Shown one piece after another: positions 44,325 through 50,387 of a stretch of 64,000 nt of DNA. A model generated the notes under the pieces. The model saw only the letters and a list, made by a program, of their open reading frames with translations, made no database searches and was not told where the DNA came from. Origin of the DNA: Streptomyces sp. SDr-06. GTDB taxonomy: Bacteria > Actinomycetota > Actinomycetes > Streptomycetales > Streptomycetaceae. The translations under genes and the position numbers were made by a program. Within the stretch, counting starts at the first letter, position 1. Each line of letters opens with the position of its first letter. The stretch covers positions 1 to 64,000 of the forward strand of contig NZ_QOLA01000016.1 in the NCBI RefSeq assembly GCF_003324565.1, read 5' to 3'.

Positions 44325-44432
44325 CAGCACATCCTCGCAGGACGTTTCGGGACGCGGCAAGACACCGAAGTATGCGAGGACGTCTCAACATCCAACTCGG
44401 CTCTGGGCGTTCGGACTATCTACGCTGGCCAG

Positions 44433-45128
44433 ATGCCGCTGATCGTTCTGTGGGACGTTGACCACACCCTCATCGAGAACTCCGGTGTCAGCAAGGAGAT
44501 CTACGCTGCCGCCTTCACCGCGCTCGCAGGGCGTTCCCCGGAGCGGCCGGCACCCACCGAAGGCCGCACCGACCGCGCCATCATCCCGGCCATGTTCCAC
44601 GAGCATGGCCTGCCCGCCCCCGACTGGGACGGAGCCAGACAAGCCCTCGAAGCGGCTGGGCGTGGCCGCGAACCCGCCCTGCGGCACCGCGGCTACGTCC
44701 TCCCTGGCGTACGAGAAGCCCTCGAAGCACTCGCCAGCGACCCAGATATCTGCTCATCCGTCCTCACCGGGAACATCACCGCCAACGCGCGCGTCAAGCT
44801 CGGCGCCTTCGGCCTGGACGAGCTCCTCGACATGAACGTCGGCGCGTACGGAGAAGACGCCGAAGATCGCGCACAGCTTGTCGACGCCGCCCGCATGCGA
44901 ATTCACGCCGCCCACGGCATCGTCCTCGGTACGCCTGTGGTGCTGATTGGCGATACTCCCCGTGACGTCCGAGCCGCCCACGAGGCCCACGCGTACTGCA
45001 TCGCCGTTGCCTCGGGCATCCATTCCGCACAGCAACTGCTCTCCGCCAGAGCCGACTTGGTCCTCTCTGACCTCACCGACACCCACGCCCTTCTCACGCA
45101 TCTCCGGTCACTAAGCACCGCGCGGTAG
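44433..45128 (+). CDS. HAD-superfamily hydrolase
   Basis: The 231-residue protein begins MPLIVLWDVDHTLIENSG, placing the DxDxT nucleophile motif at residues 8-12. Motif II lies in SSVLTGNIT, a Lys in ARVKLGAFG, and motif IV in GDTPRDVRAAHEA. It is a phosphoglycolate-phosphatase-like HAD enzyme; its substrate is unknown. The ATG at 44433 lies 7 bases after a TACGCT -10 hexamer (44421-44426) and lacks a ribosome site, so the mRNA is probably leaderless. It is divergent from the XRE-PLD regulator gene. Confidence 0.8.
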   Translation: MPLIVLWDVDHTLIENSGVSKEIYAAAFTALAGRSPERPAPTEGRTDRAIIPAMFHEHGLPAPDWDGARQALEAAGRGREPALRHRGYVLPGVREALEALASDPDICSSVLTGNITANARVKLGAFGLDELLDMNVGAYGEDAEDRAQLVDAARMRIHAAHGIVLGTPVVLIGDTPRDVRAAHEAHAYCIAVASGIHSAQQLLSARADLVLSDLTDTHALLTHLRSLSTAR

Positions 45129-45269
45129 AGGCGTCCCAGGACGTCCTCGCCGCGTCCACTAAGGCGGTGCCACCGTCCCGCTACTGCTACCACGATCAGG
45201 CTTGAGGCAGATGAGGCAAACGGCCTGGTGGTGGGACGAGTCGAGATGCGCGGTGGCAGGACGACAGGG

Positions 45270-46037
45270 TTACGGGTGGCATGGCAGGCGGTACTGCAGC
45301 TCGTACAGGTGCCCGGCCTTGACCATCACCGAGACCTCGATCGGCAGATCGGCGTCCGTGGCGACGATTCGGAAGGTGCGCAACACCGGTACGTCCTCGG
45401 GGAGCTCCAGGAGACGCACTTCTTCGGGAGTCGGAACTCGTACGGACACCCGGTCAACGGCGTCCTTCGGCGCGTAACCCATCTCAGCGAGGAGGGTTGG
45501 AGAGCCGCCCTTGATGCGGCGCCGGTGGGTCAGGGCTGTGCCGCGGGCGATGTCCGCTGGGTAGTAGGAGTGGACAAGCTCGGCCGGTTCGCCATCGAGC
45601 CGCATCAGGCGGTGGCGCATGACGACGGTGCCGCCCTGAGAGAGGCCGAAGACTTCCGCCACCTGGGCGGGTGGCTCGACCTCGGCGACCTCGAGGAGCT
45701 CGGTGCTTCCCTGCTGGTTTCGTTTAGCGGCCTCGGTGATCCAGCTGTACGGCGCGCCTTCTTGGGAAGGCGGCATGTACGAGGCGGGATCGATGACCTG
45801 CTGGGTCGTGCCCCGGACGAAGATGCCCGCGCCGGCCTTGCCGACGAGGAGCTGTTCGTCCTTGAGGAGCTTCAGCGCGCGCTGGATCGTCTGGTTGACG
45901 ACGCCGTACTTGCTGATCAGGTCGCGGACGGACGGGACCTTGCTGCCCGGTGCCATGTCGCCGGACAGAATCAGAGCACGCAGCTCGGCAGCGATCTGCT
46001 TGTGGCTGGGCCGGGTGTCCTCGTGTGGTCTCGCCAT
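45270..46037 (-). CDS. GntR/HutC-family regulator (HTH + UTRA)
   Basis: The 255-residue protein has an N-terminal GntR winged helix (HKQIAAELRALILSGDMAPG, KVPSVRDLISKYGVVNQTIQ, RALKLLKDEQLL) and a C-terminal UTRA ligand-binding domain (RHRLMRLDGEPAELVHSYYP, SVRVPTPEEVRLLELPED). It starts directly after the stop of the UTRA-only gene (TGAATG), so the two are transcribed together and may form heteromers. On Streptomyces mobile elements such regulators (KorSA-like) commonly repress transfer or replication genes. The ligand is unknown. Confidence 0.8.
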   Translation of the reverse strand: MARPHEDTRPSHKQIAAELRALILSGDMAPGSKVPSVRDLISKYGVVNQTIQRALKLLKDEQLLVGKAGAGIFVRGTTQQVIDPASYMPPSQEGAPYSWITEAAKRNQQGSTELLEVAEVEPPAQVAEVFGLSQGGTVVMRHRLMRLDGEPAELVHSYYPADIARGTALTHRRRIKGGSPTLLAEMGYAPKDAVDRVSVRVPTPEEVRLLELPEDVPVLRTFRIVATDADLPIEVSVMVKAGHLYELQYRLPCHP

Positions 46038-46580
46038 TCAGCTGGTCCGCATCCGGTAGTGCAGGTGTCGCCCCTGCGTCTTCATGGTCATAAGCATGGC
46101 CTCCACTGGGAGGCCGGTTTGATCGACGGTGAGCCGCGCCAGGAGCAGAACCCATTCAGCATGGCCGAGGCCCAGCGCGGCGCGCTCGGCAGCCGTTGCC
46201 TCTCGACACGAGATGTCTTCGTCCACAGCAGCCGCGACGTGACCAAGCCCGGCGAGGAGGGTGGGTGCTCCGCCCGGGATCTTGCGGTGCTCGGCGAGTG
46301 CCGTGCCCTGGGCGATGCCGAGGGGGTAGTAGGAGTCGGCGAGCTCGATGGGTTTTCCGTCGAGCTCGACAACACGGCGCCGAACGACAGCAAGTTCGCC
46401 GGGCTCCAGCTTGAGGGCCGTGGCGATGGGCTCAGGCGGGATGCATTCGACGACCTCGGTGAGGCGGTGGGTGCCGGCCTTTCCCAATTGCGCTGCTTCT
46501 TCGGCCCAGGCGTCGCCATGGCCCGGCTCACGAGGCGTGACGTACGAGGACGACTCGCTGCTCGTCCACTCCCCTGTCAT
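46038..46580 (-). CDS. UTRA-domain protein lacking the GntR HTH
   Basis: The 180-residue product contains a complete UTRA-like domain (IPPEPIATALKLEPGELAVV, RRRVVELDGKPIELADSYYP, ISCREATAAERAALGLG, LPVEAMLMTMKTQGRHLHY) but no winged helix. Its N-terminus is short and acidic (MTGEWTSSESSSYVTPREPG). It lies immediately upstream of the full HTH-UTRA gene. A ligand-sensing partner or a dominant modifier of its neighbour is a reasonable inference. Alternatively, the HTH part was lost by deletion. Confidence 0.7.
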   Translation of the reverse strand: MTGEWTSSESSSYVTPREPGHGDAWAEEAAQLGKAGTHRLTEVVECIPPEPIATALKLEPGELAVVRRRVVELDGKPIELADSYYPLGIAQGTALAEHRKIPGGAPTLLAGLGHVAAAVDEDISCREATAAERAALGLGHAEWVLLLARLTVDQTGLPVEAMLMTMKTQGRHLHYRMRTS

Positions 46581-46740
46581 GCGCTCCTCCTCGTCAGTTC
46601 TGCCTGTATGTCCAGGCTAGCGCCTTGCTACCTAGGTCAGTACAGCGAGAAGCAACTGAAGCTATTGCAACTGTGCCACTTTGATGAGTACAGTCAGTTT
46701 GTGCTCGTAGAGAGCACCCCCCGAGCGAAGGGAGGTTGCC
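46581..46740. promoter_or_regulatory. divergent control region of the GntR pair and HTH gene
   Basis: A plus-strand promoter is suggested by TTGCAA (46665-46670) and TACAGT (46689-46694) with 18-bp spacing. Repeated elements AGTACAG (46640-46646 and 46688-46694) and GCAACTG (twice, 46652-46674) could be operators for the GntR-type or the excisionase-like regulator. GGGAGGTT (46730-46737) is the ribosome site of the plus gene. Confidence 0.5.
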
Positions 46741-46944
46741 ATGTTGCGCGTGAAAGAAGTCGCCGCCGCCCTTGGCGTGCACCCGGCCACGGTCTACCGA
46801 CTGATCGAGGACGGTGAACTCAAGGCGGTCCGCAGCGGCCGTCCACGCAAGCAGGGCACCACGACTCGCGGCGGGGCGATCCGCATTCCGACCGAGGCGC
46901 TCGAAGCGCACCTTGCGAGGGCTGCCATCGCCACCGGCGTGTAG
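46741..46944 (+). CDS. excisionase-like helix-turn-helix protein
   Basis: The 67-residue protein (MLRVKEVAAALGVHPATVYR, LIEDGELKAVRSGRPRK, AIRIPTEALEAHLARAA) is a single MerR-like winged helix of the HTH_17/excisionase type. The ATG at 46741 has an excellent GGGAGGTT site. Such proteins act as excisionases or plasmid regulators. No integrase of the matching type is intact in the window, so a regulatory role is more likely here. It diverges from the two UTRA genes. Confidence 0.8.
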   Translation: MLRVKEVAAALGVHPATVYRLIEDGELKAVRSGRPRKQGTTTRGGAIRIPTEALEAHLARAAIATGV

Positions 46945-47248
46945 CGGATCTCGATCCGCACCGAGTTCCAACCGCACCACCGCAGGAAGTCGTCCGCCTC
47001 GTAAGAGGGGGGCCGGGTTCCCGGTGGACCGCACCACTGCAGAACGTCGCTGCTTACATGCGGCGGCCGGGGTTGATGCTCCATCAAATCCCCCGACCGA
47101 GCGACGGCCTGCTGCTCTCACCAGCGCCGATGCGCTGTCCACGCTCCAGGACTCCAGGGCTGTTCCCTGCGCCTGGCGAGCGGAGAAGCATCGACGCTCT
47201 TCTCCTTCTTCTTCCACCCCCTGCTCTCTCCTGCGCTGAGGAGTTGCC
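46945..47248. other. 304-bp spacer without a supported gene
   Basis: A pyrimidine-rich stretch near 47190-47235 precedes the GAGGAG ribosome site of the next gene. No clear hairpin, promoter or repeat was identified. Confidence 0.4.
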
Positions 47249-48106
47249 GTGCCCACTGTCTCGAAACGCAAGCGGCCGACCCAGATCCGGACTTCACGCA
47301 CGAACCACCGACCCCCGTTGTCGCTGAGCAGCCTGCCCGTCGAGCAGGTCAACCTGCACCCTGGTGAGGAGTCGCTGGTGTGCCCGGACTGCTCCACGTG
47401 GTGTCCGATCACGGGCCTGGCCGCGCCGAAGGTCTCGCCGCACTCCGATCGAGGGCTGCAGGGGCAGCGCTGCCGGGGCAGCAACCAGATCGTCGCCATG
47501 GACATGGTGGTGGAGGACTGGCAGCGCCGGTCGGCCGAGATGTGCGTGGACGCGCGGTCCCGACGCGGCCCGGGCCGCGTGGTCCGCAAGCCGCAGGCGG
47601 CGGTGCCGACGCCGGTGGGGCGCCTCGCTCAGGTCCTGGCCGCGCAGGAGCGCACCGTCACCTCGCGGCTGCCCGAGTTGCTGACGGCGGCCCATGACGC
47701 GCTGGCCGCCCACCAAAGGGCTTGCCCGACGTGCGACGGCCGCCGTCGCTGCCCGGTGGGCACTGATCTGGAATACCGGTGGGCCGAGGTGCGCGCCACG
47801 GCGACTGTGCGCGGCGAGCACGAAGAGACCGTGCGGCGGCGCCAGGAACAGGCCGACCTGGCCCGGGTTGCCGGGCAGCGCCGGGAGAGCGCCGCCAGGA
47901 ACAGGGAGTTGCTGCGGCGGGCGGGGGACACGGAACGGCGCCGGTCCGTACTTCCCGTCGGCACGGTGCTGCCGCGGGAGGGCCGCGAGGTTCCTCTCCA
48001 GCCCCGGGACGTTGCCGCGCACGATGCCCGGCAGGCCGCCCTGGGCCGGAGCTACGCCGCACGCGCGGCACGATGCCCGGCCCGTGACGAGCGGGCGGCC
48101 GGCTGA
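47249..48106 (+). CDS. plasmid-type hypothetical protein with cysteine pairs
   Basis: The GTG at 47249 has GAGGAG at 47238-47243. The 285-residue basic product contains a probable zinc ribbon (VCPDCSTWCPITGL ... GQRCRGSNQ) and a second Cys cluster (CPTCDGRRRCPVG), separated by Arg-rich helices. The C-terminal third is a charged coiled coil (HEETVRRRQEQADLARVAGQ). Similar proteins open the transfer/maintenance modules of Streptomyces plasmids; no activity is assigned. A strong hairpin follows at 48129-48173. Confidence 0.65.
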   Translation: MPTVSKRKRPTQIRTSRTNHRPPLSLSSLPVEQVNLHPGEESLVCPDCSTWCPITGLAAPKVSPHSDRGLQGQRCRGSNQIVAMDMVVEDWQRRSAEMCVDARSRRGPGRVVRKPQAAVPTPVGRLAQVLAAQERTVTSRLPELLTAAHDALAAHQRACPTCDGRRRCPVGTDLEYRWAEVRATATVRGEHEETVRRRQEQADLARVAGQRRESAARNRELLRRAGDTERRRSVLPVGTVLPREGREVPLQPRDVAAHDARQAALGRSYAARAARCPARDERAAG

Positions 48107-48128
48107 CCGACCCGCGTTGCACGAACGA

Positions 48129-48173
48129 CCACGGCCCTGGCCGCGCCTGTGATGTGGGCGGCCGGGGCCGTGG
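48129..48173 (+). terminator. terminator-like hairpin
   Basis: CCACGGCCCTGGCCGC (48129-48144) pairs with GCGGCCGGGGCCGTGG (48158-48173) with one T-G wobble over a 13-base loop, 23 bases after the stop of the preceding gene. Confidence 0.65.
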
Positions 48174-48263
48174 CTGCTCGTGCGAGTAGCTGAATGTAAG
48201 GGGCCCCGGGGGTGCGATCCCCGGGGCTGAGTCGGCATCAAGGTCACGTGGAAGGACGACTTC

Positions 48264-48824
48264 ATGCCTGGGACCAGCATGACATCCGCTCAGGCCCGGC
48301 AGACCCGCCGGGCCGTACTTCAGGCCGTCATTGACTGCATGGCCCGCTGTACTGGCGTGGGCTCCCCCGCTCCGGACTTCTTCTTCCGGGGGGATGACGA
48401 GCCGATCGGTGAGTGGCGCCAGCATCGGGACGAGGCGATCGCGGTCTGCACGGCCTGCCCGGCGCGGGCCGCGTGCCGGGAGCTCGCCCTGCGCGACGGC
48501 GACGGCTACGTGCCCGCCACCACCCGGGACGACATGGTCCGGGGCGGGTTGTCCAACAGCGAACTGGTGGCTGCACGCCGGGAGGAGTCCGCGAGCATCC
48601 GGGCTGCGGTCGCAGCGGACCGGGACAGCGAGTGGACCCGCCTGGTCGGCCTGTCGCGCACCCTCACTGTGAGAGCCGCTCAGGGCGCCGACCGGATCGA
48701 CGGACAGCGGCGGCCGGATGCCGCGCAGGCCGCGCACAACAAGGAGATCCGCGCACTCGCCGGGCAGATCCACGAGATCCGCACCGCCCGCCGTGCCCGC
48801 ACCGGATGGGGTGAGGCGGCATGA
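48264..48824 (+). CDS. WhiB-like iron-sulfur protein, long variant
   Basis: The 186-residue protein has the WhiB cysteine set: Cys25 (or Cys29) in IDCMARCTG and CTACPARAAC (C-x2-C-x5-C). The usual G(V/I)WGG turn is replaced by YVPATTRDDMVRGGLSNSEL, so the DNA-interacting part is divergent. A long charged C-terminal helix follows. WhiB proteins bind a 4Fe-4S cluster and act on the sigma subunit of RNA polymerase. A plasmid-borne divergent copy may redirect host transcription. ATG 48264 has AAGGA 10 bases before. It overlaps the next gene by ATGA. Confidence 0.75.
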   Translation: MPGTSMTSAQARQTRRAVLQAVIDCMARCTGVGSPAPDFFFRGDDEPIGEWRQHRDEAIAVCTACPARAACRELALRDGDGYVPATTRDDMVRGGLSNSELVAARREESASIRAAVAADRDSEWTRLVGLSRTLTVRAAQGADRIDGQRRPDAAQAAHNKEIRALAGQIHEIRTARRARTGWGEAA

Positions 48825-49018
48825 ACGCTCGTGCCGGATGGATCGAGGACGAAGAGCAGCGGGACAACGGCCGTGGTTTCGAGCGGGATGAGACGGACAC
48901 CGCTTTTCACCAGCTGGTGCGTCACCTCGTTGTCGACGGTGACCGCCGGGCGGCAACGGCAGGACGCCGGGCCCGCCGGACGCTCGTCGAGATGACCGCC
49001 GTCGGACCGGGGCGGTGA
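48821..49018 (+). CDS. small hypothetical protein, 65 aa
   Basis: This gene overlaps the WhiB-like stop (ATGA) and its own stop overlaps a GTG of the next WhiB gene (GTGA). The product is charged and helical (WIEDEEQRDNGRGFERDETD, TAFHQLVRHLVVDGDRR). No family is recognised. Its tight placement between two WhiB-like genes supports it being translated. Confidence 0.55.
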   Translation: MNARAGWIEDEEQRDNGRGFERDETDTAFHQLVRHLVVDGDRRAATAGRRARRTLVEMTAVGPGR

Positions 49019-49023
49019 CCGGC

Positions 49024-49293
49024 ATGGACTGGCGCCACCAGGCTTCGTGCCGCGAAGAGGACCCCGAGCTGTTCTTCCCGATCGGCACCACCGGCCCGGC
49101 CCTGGTGCAGATCGAGGAAGCCAAGGCCGTCTGCCGCTATCGCTGCCCGGTCAGGGAGCAGTGCCTTCGCTGGGCGCTGGCGTCCGGGCAGGACGAGGGC
49201 GTGTGGGGCGGGCTGTCCGCAGACGAGCGGCGCTTGATCAAACGCCGTGCTGCGCTCCGTCGGCTCGAGGCGAGGAAGTCGGTGACGGCATGA
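49024..49293 (+). CDS. WhiB-family transcriptional regulator
   Basis: The 89-residue protein is a canonical small WhiB: MDWRHQASCREEDPELFFPI, then CRYRCPVREQCLRWALASGQ with C-x3-C-x5-C spacing (one residue longer than the common C-x2-C), and GVWGGLSADERR. The basic C-terminal RLIKRRAALRRL is typical. The start is set at ATG 49024 by family alignment, although a GTG at 49015 overlaps the upstream stop. It is followed by an ATGA overlap to a tiny gene. Confidence 0.85.
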   Translation: MDWRHQASCREEDPELFFPIGTTGPALVQIEEAKAVCRYRCPVREQCLRWALASGQDEGVWGGLSADERRLIKRRAALRRLEARKSVTA

Positions 49294-49376
49294 CCGACGC
49301 CGACCAGAAACGCCTGGAGGACGCGGTTCGCAAGGCCAACAAGCAGTCCGAGGACGCCCGGCGGGCTCGTGGCTGA
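49290..49376 (+). CDS. 28-residue helical peptide
   Basis: An ATG overlapping the WhiB stop (ATGA) encodes TDADQKRLEDAVRKANKQSE followed by DARRARG. The sequence is a single charged amphipathic helix. Codon use fits its neighbours, but such a short frame is only moderately supported. Confidence 0.4.
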   Translation: MTDADQKRLEDAVRKANKQSEDARRARG

Positions 49377-49378
49377 CC

Positions 49379-49552
49379 GTGGCTGAGTCCCTGTACGACC
49401 GCTACATGAAGGCCGAGGCCGCCTACCGCGCGCACGGCAAGACCTGTACCAGCTGCTCGTCAACCACGGCGCGGTGCCGCGACGGCCAGCGTTTGTACGA
49501 GTCGTTCGCCCGGCTCCAGGACGCCTACCTCGCCCAGCTACGGCGAGGCTGA
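49379..49552 (+). CDS. small cysteine-containing plasmid protein, 57 aa
   Basis: GTG 49379 lies two bases after the preceding stop and reads AESLYDRYMKAEAAYRAHGK, TCTSCSSTTARCRDGQRLYE, SFARLQDAYLAQLRRG. Short proteins of this pattern (ESLYxRY...C-x2-C...C..G.RLY) recur on Streptomyces plasmids, without known function. The three cysteines could bind a metal. Confidence 0.65.
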   Translation: MAESLYDRYMKAEAAYRAHGKTCTSCSSTTARCRDGQRLYESFARLQDAYLAQLRRG

Positions 49553-49695
49553 CCGCACGGCGGGACGCCCTTCAACTTGCCGCCCGCCACACGCTGTTCC
49601 CACAGTCCGCCGCCCGCACCACGGGCGGCCGGACTTTCACGTACGCCGGCCTGGGAGACCATCTCGGGCCTACCCGTTCATGGCAGGAGATTTCC

Positions 49696-49944
49696 GTGGA
49701 CCGCAGCACCCCCGACACCACCATCCAGGACGACACCGCTCGGCAGCCCAACTCAATGTGCCAGCACAAGCCGCCGTGCCCGACCGCGTTCAGCACGGAC
49801 CGGGAGGCCGCGAAGCCCGTGGCCAGCCATCCGGAGCAGGGCTGGAGCCTGTTGTGCAACGGCGTCCTGGTCTTCGAGGACACGGGCGACCTGCTCCCCG
49901 ACGGCCAGGTCATCGCCCCGCACCGCCCCGCGGTCGCGGTCTGA
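49696..49944 (+). CDS. DUF5999 family protein
   Basis: The 82-residue protein contains the DUF5999 core MCQHKPPCPTAFSTDREAA, VASHPEQGWSLLCNGVLVFE, DTGDLLPDGQVIAPHRP, common on Streptomyces chromosomes and plasmids and functionally unknown. GTG 49696 has CAGGAGA upstream and adds 20 residues before the conserved MCQH. An internal ATG at the MCQH motif would also give a family-length protein. Paired Cys and His residues hint at a metal site. Confidence 0.8.
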   Translation: MDRSTPDTTIQDDTARQPNSMCQHKPPCPTAFSTDREAAKPVASHPEQGWSLLCNGVLVFEDTGDLLPDGQVIAPHRPAVAV

Positions 49945-50047
49945 CGGTTGCCCGATCCGCCCGCACCGACGCCGAAGCTTGGCTGCCGGGTCGGGCGGTG
50001 ACAGGGAGCCGGACAGCCCGGACCACTGCGAAGACAAGGAAGTCCTC

Positions 50048-50242
50048 ATGATGAACCTCGACGAGTTCGCCGCTGCGCTGTCACAGGTCACCGGCGGCAT
50101 TGCGCGGCAGGCCGTGACGCACACGCAGACCAATGCGGTGGTGCAGGCCGCAGCGTCCGGCGGCGAGGCCGCGGCCCGGCAGGTGCTGGAGGGCATGTCC
50201 ACCGCCGACCTTCAGCGCATCCAGCAGCAGCTTCAGCGCTGA
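50048..50242 (+). CDS. small hypothetical protein, 64 aa
   Basis: ATG 50048 with AAGGAAG upstream reads MMNLDEFAAALSQVTGGIAR, QAVTHTQTNAVVQAAASGGE, ending DLQRIQQQLQR. It is probably all-helical. No family is recognised. It sits in line with the plasmid genes on the same strand, 145 bases before the DUF2637 gene. Confidence 0.5.
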   Translation: MMNLDEFAAALSQVTGGIARQAVTHTQTNAVVQAAASGGEAAARQVLEGMSTADLQRIQQQLQR

Positions 50243-50387
50243 TCACCCGCTCGCGCAAACGGTCCTCCGAGTCCTCGGCATTGGAGCTGCCGGGGCCCCG
50301 GAGGACCTGGTCACGACCCTATCGATCGACGCCGATCCGCGGTGGCCTCTTGCACGAGGCGCCGGAACGTAAGAGAGGACATCCCCC

